Source: Cercis canadensis | Taxonomy: Eukaryota; Streptophyta; Magnoliopsida; Fabales; Fabaceae | Assembly: GCA_003255065.1 (NCBI GenBank) | Contig: QAOA01002665.1 | Location: 416,416-480,415, forward strand | Direction: 5' to 3' | Length of the DNA stretch: 64,000 bases | Part shown: positions 28,106-38,675 of the stretch, one piece after another | Position numbering within the stretch: position 1 is the first letter of the stretch | Layout: every line of letters starts with the position of its first letter | Notes under the pieces: generated by a model | Told to the model about the DNA's origin: nothing | Databases searched by the model: none | What the model saw: only the letters and a program-made list of their open reading frames with translations | Made by a program: the position numbers and the translations under genes

Positions 28106-30033
28106 TCATTTTTTTCCGTCTTCCAATGTTTCCTCATCTTCATCTTCTTTTAATTCTTCAACTTTTGGGTACACAAATTCAAGAACAATTTCCATATTTT
28201 CTGGTACAGCTTCCTCTTCTGCTTGATCACCAAGCATTACGTCTTGGGCCCCTTGACCAGTTTCAATTCCTTCTTCCATGGCATCTGATTCCTCAGTTTC
28301 TGAACTGGTTTCCCAATTGGGGTAACACAACGAGCATGGCAAGTAGAAGCAAAAGAACAGAGAGCATATTATAGCCAGCATCAGAAAATATCCATCCAAG
28401 TGGCTATAGTTTATGTAATGGTCAAACCAGGCATTGAAGATTAGAAAAAAAAAATATGCTGGAAAATTTACCAACGCACAATACCAACTCACTAAAAGGC
28501 TCACCAAAGCTCTTCTTTGATTTAGGCACATGAGCATAGAAGAATGTATCGAGGCCACCTCCAGCCAATCCTTCCATGAGTCCTAAAAGGAAATACTGAG
28601 GAACTAACCAAAGTACACTAATGGAACTGATTGAATGCAGTCTATGAAGCTACACCTGCCTTGCCGTGACGCAGGAAAACACAGCGAAAACCATTCNCTT
28701 TGATTTAGGCACATGAGCATAGAAGAATGTATCGAGGCCACCTCCAGCCAATCCTTCCATGAGTCCTAAAAGGAAATACTGAGGAACTAACCAAAGTACA
28801 CTAATGGAACTGATTGAATGCAGTCTATGAAGCTCCACCTGCCTTGCCGTGACGCAGGAAAACACAGCGAAAACCATTCCAGTACCAATTCTCACCAATG
28901 GAATCCCTTTCTGTGTGGCTCTTATTAACCAAAAGAGGAATACTACTATATCAGATATTATGGACTTTAGTACAAAGAAAAAAGTTGGTGGAACAAATGA
29001 ACGGTTGACAACACCAAACTGTAAGGGAAGAAGGCAGCCCAAAAAAGGAATTTGTTGGATGTGGCTGCTTTGAAGACTCTTAAAATATTACCTAAGAGAT
29101 TTTCTTGTGGGCTTTTCATAATAATAGCAGAAGAAGCCAGAGTAAAAAGTCAAACATGTTCCTCCCATGACCAGTGCTGAAATCTTAAAGGTAGCCAGCC
29201 AAGTAGCATTTCCAAAGGCAAAAAGGGCCATTACATATCCAGAAATCCAGGCACTATGCCACCAAATCTTGAGGCCAACCTCCCTCTGCCTTTGCTCTCC
29301 TATGTTTACTTCGTTTTCTGGCTCATTGATGATCTCCATAGCATCTTTCCTCTCTCAACTGAAATCCAAGAAAAGATTGCAAAATTGAACCTTGCCCAGA
29401 TTTGCCAATTGCTATTAGTATTATTGCCACATAGAACATACTAAATTCTGTGCTGGACAAGATAGTGATCCATAGCAGAATTAATCCCTGCAGAATTGTT
29501 AGATTGTTTATTTTCTCAAACAGAAACCTAGCAAGAAACATCATTCTCGGTAAGCAAAGAAATCCATTGCAGAATATCCTCACCATTGTGTAGGAACCAG
29601 TGGAGAAGACAATTACATTAAAACGGTCTGTGTAGGTCTCTGCAATGTAAGCCACAAGAAAAACTAACAAGCCTGAAACGCTGTCTAACACATTTATAAC
29701 GATCGCAGCTACCAACAGACTTTGCCCCATAACATTTACCAGGTAAAGCATTAAGATACAAACAATTGCATACTCCACTATGCTGTGGCTTAGAACTAAA
29801 CCTGCAGGTCATTAATGAAGGGATGAAAGAGAAAAAGCTGAGCGATTAATGAACTGGTTTGTTCCAATACACTGTAGCATTTTGAAGGTGGATTTCGAAG
29901 AATAGAATTGAGTCTAAAGTTTCAATAAAGATACATTATCTCAAATGAAGAGGAGAGGCTTAGTGAAAACGATGTGGTTTCGGATCCAATCTGGTCTTGC
30001 TTCGTATCTCTTTGAGAGCCATGCCTTCATCAT
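28106..30033 (-). pseudogene. NPF pseudogene B, inverted duplicate of gene D
   Basis: Exon 1 starts at 30033 (MMKAWLSKRYEARPDW), exon 2 near 29590-29810, exon 3 from about 29489 to 28106. Lesions by comparison with gene D: the exon-1 Trp codon is TGA (29941-29943) and the adjoining donor GT is AT (29938-29939); 2 nt are missing in a GA run near 29355; 55 nt are missing at about 29005, between CAAC direct repeats; a T-run near 28450 shifts frame. A 182-bp segment (28515-28696) is repeated after the N at 28697, almost certainly an assembly overlap. The acidic tail (EEEAVPENME and EDEDEE) is still recognisable. Confidence 0.88.
28698..28879 (-). repeat. 182-bp duplication following an N (contig overlap)
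   Basis: Repeats 28515-28696 with one mismatch (AGCTACACC/AGCTCCACC) and is separated from it only by the N at 28697. The intact paralogue D has one copy. Confidence 0.88.
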
Positions 30034-30355
30034 CTTTGTTTTTGAAGCCACTCTTGGTTTACAAACTTTTCCGTCGAAGGGAGCTATGGGAATTGAGAAA
30101 ATTAATACTTGAGATTACTGATTCTTTCAAAATTTAATAGGAAAATCAAGGTGAAGATATCTCAATATAATCTATGAAGGTTACAATACATTTACATTAC
30201 CTGCCCTCTTGTTTTGTTCTAAGAGTTAAAAGCTCAAAGTCAATGATTTAATTTCAAGATTTTTCTTGTGACATGGACTCATTTATTATAAGATTTGAGT
30301 CATTGTCTAATGCTAACATCACCTGTGGCCATGAAATGCAAAAAGATGTTAGAAC

Positions 30356-30361
<6 letters not shown>

Positions 30362-30387
<26 letters not shown>
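30362..30387. repeat. (AT)n microsatellite
   Basis: Uninterrupted AT dinucleotides between pseudogene B and the non-autonomous LTR element. The surrounding 30290-30845 holds two similar blocks ('aaataaatgcaagttccaaa' at ~30553 and ~30721) but no gene. Confidence 0.85.
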
Positions 30388-30391
<4 letters not shown>

Positions 30392-30849
30392 TTGTATTGA
30401 AGCAAAATGATAGACATGGGAATCCCTGCATTTCTATTCTTCACCAACGGCCCTTTGTCTTGAACTTGAATTAAAAAACAGGTTTCATGCAGTTTTTATA
30501 TTATAGTATCTTTTTATTTAAATGATATTTGAGTGGTCTTGTTCTCATGAATAAATAAATGCAAGTTCCAAAACAAGTTGCAACTTGGAGTACGTGTGTT
30601 CTAATGTTGAGAAACAACAAGCTACACGAAGTTGAAAAAACAATTATAGGTTTTATGTGGTTTTTATACTACAATTTCTTTTCATTTAAATAATATTTTA
30701 GTGGTCTTTCTCATGAATAAATAAATAAATGCAAGTTCCAAAATGCATTGTAACTAGGATTATGTGTATTGATCTAATGCTAACAAACAACAAGCTATAC
30801 ACGCAATTAAAAAAAAAAAAAAAGGTTTTATGTGGATGTCTACAATCAT

Positions 30850-32304
30850 TGAAAAAGTAATTTAGAAAAATCAAGAAAGTCAAGAAAAGAAGTGTCTAGA
30901 CTACTAGACCTAAGTAGAAAAATCTAGGTAACAAAGCTATCAACTATAAAAGCCTAGAAACTAAAGAAACTGACTTTGTAAGGTCAGTTAACTTGCTTAT
31001 AAAAAGGCATCCTTTGCACCTCTTCCTTCAACAATTAAATTACATCTATTCAACTACCACCATCACGTCAAGCTTTCAATCTATTACTCTTCTTTACAGA
31101 AGTCTTCTTTAACTATTCCAATCTAAGCAATTATCATCCTTCTTATCTACTATTTCTTAAATTTCAACATGGTATCAGAGCAAGTTTCGATCATTATGGG
31201 CGTTTCATCAAGAAAAATGGAGAAAGACACCATACACAAAGAAGAAAATGGTTTCAAACGAGAGCTGCAACACTCACAGGAATTTGTAATTAAAGATCAT
31301 AGAGATTAAGAACATAGGTTACATGTGGGATAGGAATATACCTCCATGGCCTGTGTAGCTATTTAAAAAGAACCATAGAATTAAGTGAATTTCTAGGTTG
31401 TTCGCAATTCACATAAGAATATTCTGGGTTCATAACTTAAAAATATTTTTGTTTGACCTTGGGAAAGACTAATAAATAAGTTACGGTTCTTAGCTAGCAA
31501 TTAGAAAGATTGTTCTTGGTTAATGAATTAGGAATAGCAAATCGGAATAGCTATGGTGAAATCAAAAGCCCTAGATTTTTCTCTCTTCATAATTCTATCA
31601 TTTTGCTAATTTAAGTTTGTTTTCATCATATTTTAGTTGTTTCTTGAAAATCTCTCAATATTGATTGATTAGATAAAATTAAGGTCGACCAAATTTTGGT
31701 AGTTGATATATTAGTCCTCGTGGGAACAATAACTCTATCTCATTTTATCACTTAGAAACGATAATATACACTTGCGTTGGGATTTCACACAACAGTACGC
31801 AATACAATTTCTACATGGCAACTGCAAAGGAAGATTAGGAATTCAAGGTTTTTCTAGATTAAGGGGAAGTATTGAAAAAGTAATCTAGAAAAATCAAAAA
31901 AGTAAAAAAAAAAGGACGTGTCTAGACTACTAGGCCTAAGTAGAAAAATCTAGGTAACAAAGCTATTAACTAAAAAAGCCTAGAAACTAAAGAAACCGAC
32001 TTTGTAAGGTCAGTTAACTTGCCTATAATTAAAAAGGCATCATTGTATGTTAAAATGTAAGCTAGCATAGGCTAGCCAATACCCAATAACTAAAGTCATT
32101 CTGATGACAAACTTAATCATCAGCATAGAAGGAACAAAGCCATCAGCTTTGTATCTCTCCCTTCAATAACTAAATTACACTTTTTCAATTACTACCATCA
32201 CGTCAAGCTTTCAATCCATTGCTCTTCTTTATATAAGTCCTCTTTAACTATTCCAATCTAAGCAATTATCATCCTTCTTATCTACTATTTCTAAAATTTC
32301 AACA
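30850..32304 (+). mobile_element. Non-autonomous LTR retrotransposon (TRIM/LARD-like), ~1.46 kb
   Basis: Direct LTRs at 30850-31169 (320 bp) and 31873-32304 (432 bp), starting TGAAAAAGTAAT and ending TTTCAACA. A primer-binding site TGGTATCAGAGC follows at 31170, and a purine tract AAGGGGAAG ends at about 31869. The ~700-bp interior has no coding frame. The 3' LTR holds about 112 bp (32047-32155) that the 5' LTR lacks. No target-site duplication could be confirmed. The copia-type PBS suggests mobilisation by a copia element. Confidence 0.82.
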
Positions 32305-32490
32305 ATACCTATGAGATATAATGGGTACCAGTGCAAATTGTTCTTTTCATAATTTATCAACCCTCTAATCGTTCACTTGGCATAATCAATGGATGTGGTG
32401 ATTTTATGGAAAGCTTGGACAACCAAGTTTTCTTTATAATAACAGAAGAAGTCTTAAACTTTTGAGTGATTAAATGTAATCAGAGTTTAC

Positions 32491-32557
32491 CCCAGATGAA
32501 GATGACAGTCTTGGAAAAGACAAAATGGTTTTGGAACCAATCCGATAATTTCTGCAT
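32491..32557 (-). pseudogene. Orphan NPF exon 1
   Basis: 67 nt reading ATG CAG AAA through ATC TGG G with an intact GTAAAC donor, closely matching exon 1 of pseudogene A but with the Trp codon intact. No exon 2 follows. About 20 bp away (32580-32605) is a scrap resembling the C-terminal GKFSS region, so pieces from opposite ends of an NPF gene are now adjacent. Confidence 0.7.
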
Positions 32558-32794
32558 AATATTTGAAGCTTAATAGAAATATTATGCTGGAAAATTTCTC
32601 AGTACCAACTTCAGGCTTTCTAACTGCATCAATGTAGAGAAAGTCTAGCTGTCTGAGTTGTCAAATTCAATTTCTCTAAGATTCTATAAAATTTAAGGGA
32701 GCTTTTTCAGAGATGTGTATAAGTAATTCACAAGTATTTTAGGTCATTTTGGTGCGAGTAATGCCATTTATATATTAATCATTCATATACTAAT

Positions 32795-33070
32795 TTGCAC
32801 ACTGCGTATAAAGTAATGTGAAAATAACTGCAAACTTTGCATTGTTGTGAGTTGTAACATACCACCGACCAACGACAACGTTCTCTTGTCTTTCTCATTA
32901 TTCATTTGTGAGCCTCACTTGGCTTATTTACCATTCCTTTTCATTCTTGACTTTAAATGCAAGTTCGTAGACCTTAATGCAGTGTATGATATATGGTGAA
33001 AATAAAGTAATTACACACTGCATATAAAGTAATGTGAAAATAACTGCAAACTGTGCATTGTTATGACATA
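32795..33070. repeat. Short direct repeats
   Basis: 'ataaagtaatgtgaaaataa' occurs at 32808 and 33024 with extended similarity of about 55 bp, and 'gcagtgtatgatatatggtg' at about 32979 and 33143. No gene here. Confidence 0.7.
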
Positions 33071-33249
33071 AAGGCTTAATGCTTATGTGATTATCAAGGA
33101 CAACTGGAGAAAAGGAAATGTGGGGTCAAGAAAAGAACAAAGCAGTGTATGATATATGGTGATCATAGAAAATGCTTATGAGTTTCTTTGATATCCATTA
33201 AAGAGTGATTGGAATTTAAGAATAGTCATAACACTAAGGGCTAATTTTG

Positions 33250-34214
33250 AATATTTTATATGGTATAAGAAGAACCAAATTAGAAGACCATTTTGTTTGG
33301 AACCAAATGGTATTTTACATCAAAATTTCTCTTCAAAACTATCTAGATATCTTTTCGATCCTATGTGGTTATCCTTTATGTGGTATGTGATTAATGGTCA
33401 GAGTATATTGGTATCCTATGAAAATACACACAAAGGTAAATTGGGTAGTTAAATGTTCACATAGAAGAACTTATATTTTTTTTTGCAAACTTTATGACCC
33501 AAACAATAATTTTCCTTACAACTTTTTCACAATTTTACTTTTTTTTTTTTTTTTGCTCAAAAGTAAGTCATATAAAAGTAACGAAAAGGGCAGAACCATC
33601 CCCTTATACTGGAATAAAAAGGATGAGACCGAGGAGATAGGAGTCATCCCAAAATTATAAGCAGAATACATGTTCTTTTACTTGAATATTGCATTTTAAC
33701 AACTTAATTACTCCATTATTATAATTTTAAAAATATTTACACTAATATTATACTTTTTTATTTAAAGAAAAGAAAGTCATTATACCGTATACCATAAGCA
33801 TGTCTCTTGAGGATATGCCACATGGCAATTGGTGGGACCCACTTTGTCTTAGGTAGCAATGTAGACATTGTTTTTGTTCGGGTAAATTTTTATTTTTGTC
33901 AAAAAAAAAAATGCATACATAATTTTTTATGAGTTTTGTGATCTTGGGCTTAGGTCTCTAATAAAAAATCTAATTTTTCAAAATTCATGGGTATAGCCCA
34001 ACTTTTCTATGAGGCCTAATTGATCCATTTTTATTTATGATTTTTTTGTTTTTTTGTAAATTTAAACCATTTTTTTATATATTAATAAAGGAGTAAATGT
34101 GGTATGGAGATATTTTAAGGAGAAGGGCAAATTTGAGAAGCGAAAGAAAATAAGAAAGTGAGTGGAAAGTTTCTAAATGAGGAGATAAAAAAAAAAAAAA
34201 AAAAAAATAAAAAA

Positions 34215-34246
<32 letters not shown>

Positions 34247-35740
34247 AAAAAAAAAAATAGAAAAGTGTGTGGAAATTTCTAGAAGGGAAAAGGTGAGAAC
34301 CGAATAAGAGAATGAAAGAACAATATTCAGAAAATAGAGAAGATAGAGACCAAGGGAGGTGCATGTGAGATATTTTAGAGAAAAAGACAAGAAAGAGATT
34401 AGGTGGCAGAGAAGAAAGTTATAGGAAAGAGCATTTGCCAAGAGAAAAAGAAGACCAACGTGAGAAATAGAGGGGAGCAAAGCAAGAGGAAAAAAGGCAT
34501 AGAGAGGGGAGAGCAGAACCCATTCAGGAGATAGAGAGAAAGAGAGCAAGAAAGAATAGGACAAAAAACATAGAGTCTTTGATTTTCTTCCCTTCCTATG
34601 CTCGGTGATATGACATGATTTGTGGAGGGTGAAATTATTTGAACCAGTGTTCATTTCCTCATTTTCTACTTCTCGGTATGGTTTATTTTCTTCTTGTTGA
34701 TTTGGTAGTTTGGGATTTAATCTAGCAGCTAGTAAATGGTTTATTTGAAAATTTGGGTTAATTTGTTCTATTACCTGTTTGGAATATCATTGGTTTGGTT
34801 TTCTAATTGAACCTAGTTCATGAAGGTTACCGAATATCTATTTGTTCTTGTGCTCTTATAGCATATAATGTGGAGAATTGTGGCATTAGTTCTTGCTGAA
34901 AAATGAAAGAAAAACTGACATATAATAATTTGTTCTTGCTGCTAGGCTGGGGTTTTTTTGTCGATTTGAGTTGGCTTAGCTTCCTCTTCATTGTGTTGTC
35001 ATTTCTAGTGAATTTCCTTGGATTTTTCTTGTTTGTTTTTCTTTGTTCTCATGTTCTATATTTTTGTTCCTTTGTATGAACTATTTTATGCTAACATGCC
35101 AGTTATGATTGCTGCAATGTTCTTGATTACTACTTCATTCATTTTAAAAAAAAAAATATTCATTGCATTTTATACACCTTCATTTCTGTACTTTCTTCTT
35201 GATGCTAGGTAATCTCATAAGATGTTTGAAACTAATTGACAGCTCCTTAGAGGATGACTATGTGATAATTGTTTCAAAAGTGTTCTGGTTTGGTTTTTAT
35301 TGAATAATTTTCATTCAGAGTTTTTCCTTAGCACATCTTGAGCATTATTTGCAAATCACATAGTTACTTCCTAGTCAAAATCTTAGGTAATTTTCCTTTG
35401 TCTATATGGCTGTTATATGGTGTAGTTTTCTTTGTTGTTTATGGGTTGTCTTCAGCACTAATTTAGGGATGTTTGGGGCTGTTCTTGGTGTCTGAATAAT
35501 TATAGCACAACACAACATCACACTGCACTGGGTTACAACTTTTGGACTCTAATTTCTTGCACTTTCAAAGCTGGTGCACCTAAACTTCTTTGAGGTTTAT
35601 TTACTTACTGTTTTTGTTAATACTCAAGATGAGGAGCTGTTGAGATTTCATTTGATGCCATTTCAATTTATGATATCTACATAGTAAGTAATTCATGTGT
35701 TTGTCCTTAGTCCCCTTTTACTTCAATGTCAATAGTTTTT
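33250..35740. other. Gene-poor region with long A tracts and purine-rich block
   Basis: 34187-34257 is nearly pure A. 34260-34570 is strongly purine-rich (GAGA/AAGA), giving long Leu/Phe/Ser reading frames on the minus strand that are composition artefacts. 33810-33840 carries a 'gccacatggcaattggtggg' block of the dispersed GC-rich family described separately. No supported gene. Confidence 0.55.
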
Positions 35741-35759
35741 TTTTTTTTTTTCTTGGTCA

Positions 35760-36340
35760 TTTCATTGCTGTCAAATTGCTCTGGCAGCAGTCATTGTTAT
35801 CTTCACAACCTGAGCTATAAAGCTTCGTTTTGCATAATTTTAGTTTCATTGGAATCATGAGACGTGTCTCCTTCATGTATCAAAACATCAAGGCAAAATT
35901 CCTCATCATTTGTTGCCAGTTTGAATATGAATAGGACTGATTTTCTGCACTATCAGTACTACTAGTCAGCACTGGCAGTGCATCGTCTTTTGTTTCTAGT
36001 TTAAGTCCTAGTATTCCATTTTGCATGGTTCTTGTCTCGTTAGAACCGTAAGATGTATTTCTTCATTTTATATAATTTTCATATTTTTTCACTGTCTCCC
36101 CTGCTCTCAGTTCGAATTTAAAATTTGCTGTTTTTCTGCTTCATCAGGCCTATTGATTTTCTCTGGCAGCATGTAGTCTTTTAATTATTTCTGGAGCTAC
36201 AAAGTTCAATTTGAGTGTTTCTTGTCTCATTAGAACTGTAATATATGTGTGTTCAATATATGTAATTCTCAGATTTTTTGCATATCTCCCATGTTCTCAA
36301 TTCGTATTTAAATTTTGTCACTGTTTTCTGCACTGTCATA
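35760..36340. repeat. Divergent ~190-bp tandem repeat, about three units
   Basis: Cognate landmarks recur at 35846 (TTCATTGGAATCATGAGA), 36038 (TCGTTAGAACCGTAAGAT) and 36228 (TCATTAGAACTGTAATAT). Each is preceded by a TTGCAT/TTGAGT GTTCTTGTC block and followed by TTTCTGC and CTCTGGCAGCA blocks. Spacing is about 190 bp. Confidence 0.6.
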
Positions 36341-36999
36341 TCTTCGACACTTATCACTTGCTTGCCTCTCTACCTTGAGGTATGGACATCCAAATTGCAT
36401 GCTGTCAAATGCACTAGAATCATAGCACCCATAGCTTTGCTTTGTGTAAACCTTTTTCATGACTTCGGTGACACTTATTTCCAAAATTTGATATAAAATT
36501 GCATCATGTTTGGGATTACTTTGGTTTCTCATATCTTTCTCTTGTCTAATTTTTCAAATATGATTTCTTTGTTATTTATGTAAGTGAATAGGATATGTAT
36601 ATTCTTCTCTTGTAAAAGAATTAAATTGTTGATTATTTGTTTTGATTTTCATGAATACATTTGGCTAACCCGTGTTTTCCTTTGAGTATTTCTCTTCACA
36701 TGTTTGATTTGTGGTTGGAGACTTTGACAGGTGAAAGAATGAGAGATAAGAAAATTTATCAAAGTGTTTGTTTGATTTTATGTTTTCCCCCATTTGAATT
36801 TTGAAGATTGTAAGTCCCTCTCCCGATTCTCGAATAGTATTGTAATTTGTAAAGCCATACATTTGCATAACATTGAGGGATTATGGTTTGAGTTTACAAA
36901 ATCTATAGGCCTTTGTCTATCATGGAACGATAAGACTGACTCGGTCCTATATGGGATGAGTCTCTTTTATCTGACGTAGACAAAGATAAGTGTCATCCT

Positions 37000-37560
37000 G
37001 ACGAACACAATATGTGACGAATGGGTGGAAGGATTTTGAACCCTTTAGAATTCATGCATGTTATACTTATTTTCTATCATTGATTAGTGAATGTAACTCT
37101 TTTTTTAAGAATAAATAAAGTACATTCTTGTCCGCATCTTGTCTTATTCTTCGCAATAGTTAATTTAAGGTAACGTCTCAAGACCTTCCCCACACATGCA
37201 CAGACTCCCGAACCAATCTTTGATACGCAGATCTTTAAAAATAATAAAATAAGAAGGATTTCTAATTGTACCCTATTTTCTAAAATAATTGATGGTGACT
37301 CTTGTTTTTCTTAAATTTGGTTGATCATTCGCGTCGCAGCTGTCCCTCAGGTATGTTGTGACAGGCAAGCTTTGTAAAAAAGTGAGATATGACTAGGGGA
37401 CCCGCCACACACCATATGACGGGATGAGAGGAGAGATAGGCCCTACACCATGTGGCGTGTCTCTCCTGATCATGCCATAAGGCATAAGGTGGGTCCCATT
37501 TCCTTTGATGGTGTGTTCAGAAATTACGAAGATTCCTGAACGCAAGGAATCTTTGAAAAT
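37000..37560. mobile_element. Possible gypsy-type non-coding fragment
   Basis: Contains 'aaggtaacgtctcaagacct', 'cagactcccgaacc' and 'tgatggtgactcttg', word patterns I associate with plant Ty3/gypsy LTR/leader regions, then GC-rich 'caccatgtggcgtgtctctc' and 'aaggtgggtccca' blocks. No paired LTR or coding frame. Weak call. Confidence 0.3.
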
Positions 37561-37949
37561 CGGAGGATTTCTTTTATTTTAGATAATGTTGATTCTAAAA
37601 CTATATAATCTTTTGTTGAATAGGGAACTAACTTCTATACAAAAGCTTAGTCTCTAATTGTATCAGCAATGACTAAGCTCAGTCGTGAATTTTATCAATT
37701 ATAAGCTCAGTTGAAATTTTTGGAGCAACCTGAATTGTCTCCAATCACATGTTGGAGGAATATTAGATTTCAAAAATACCTTAATCAAAATACTTTTTCT
37801 TAGTTATTCTAGCACTCTATATGAATAACAGTAAAAAATAAATTGGCAGAGTAGATAAGCTTGTCAATAATTTTTGTGAGAAATAGTTTGATTAATTTTC
37901 AAAGAGGTTTTCAAAGTCAAAAAATTGACAGAGTACAGTATATGATTCA

Positions 37950-38260
37950 TTAAATGGTAGCCAGCCAACTCGCATTTCCAAGGACAAAATGGGCTATTAC
38001 ATAACCAGAAATCCAGCAACGTATCATGCTAGCATCAGAAAACATCTATCGAACTTGCAATAATTAATGTAATGGTCAAACTAAAACTAAAGAATAACAC
38101 AAATGCTATGCTGGAAAATTTCCCAATGCACATTACCAACTCACTGTAAGTCTGGAAGGCTCTGTGAAGCTCCTCATCGATTTAGGCACATGGTCATGGA
38201 AGAACATCACTAGGTCACCACCAGCAAGTCCTTCCGTTAAGTCCTAAAGGAAAATAATAG
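37950..38260 (-). pseudogene. Scrambled NPF fragment
   Basis: On the minus strand, sequence from 38260 to about 38035 matches the C-terminal part of gene D (AHVPKS, GKFSSI, FDHYI regions) with indels. Directly after it, 38020-37955 matches an earlier part of the same protein (WISGYVIA...GNASWLAT). The order is reversed relative to an intact gene, so this is a rearranged relic. Confidence 0.75.
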
Positions 38261-38269
38261 GGAATTAAC

Positions 38270-38675
38270 CACACTGCACTCGGGAGACATGGAACTTATT
38301 TTACTTGGATTCTCATGAAAAAAACTCACTTCTTTGTTTTCAATGCACCTTATCATTTTGTTGCAAATAAAGAAATTAAAAATAACAAAAAGCTAAACCA
38401 TGAGAGTACAATCATAACATTTCATTTTTCTAATTCATTAAATGTTGATTTTCTTTCGATACATGAGGCACAAAGATTCAAACTGAATATCCCCTGCAAA
38501 ACAACCAAAACCCTCACCATTAACTTATACTTAGTGGCTTTTACATACTGTGATCATCTAAGCACTACAAAATTAATTTCAAATTGTGTCAATGAGGAGC
38601 TCCCCTGATGCAACCATTATTGGGACTTGCTTTCCATCCATTTGACTCCCCTCAAATTGAGCAGTTTGTTTGCTT
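38270..38675. other. 3' flank of gene C
   Basis: AT-rich; nothing gene-like beyond the end of gene C. Confidence 0.6.

Larger units (their letters stand above)
26933..30290 (-). repeat. Left arm of inverted duplication (contains NPF pseudogene B)
   Basis: Reverse complement of about 41345-44354. Shared sequence covers 3' flank, the NPF gene, intron and 5' flank, for example 'aatttactatactgtgttaa' at 26943 and its complement near 44325. The arms are about 11 kb apart and differ by scattered substitutions and indels. Homology continues outside the copia insertion (20.1-21.1 kb against 44.36-44.70 kb). Confidence 0.9.

Noticed and set aside
34115-34654. 179-codon minus-strand frame rich in Leu/Phe/Ser
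   Set aside because: It arises from a purine-rich block and A tract; low complexity, no domain.
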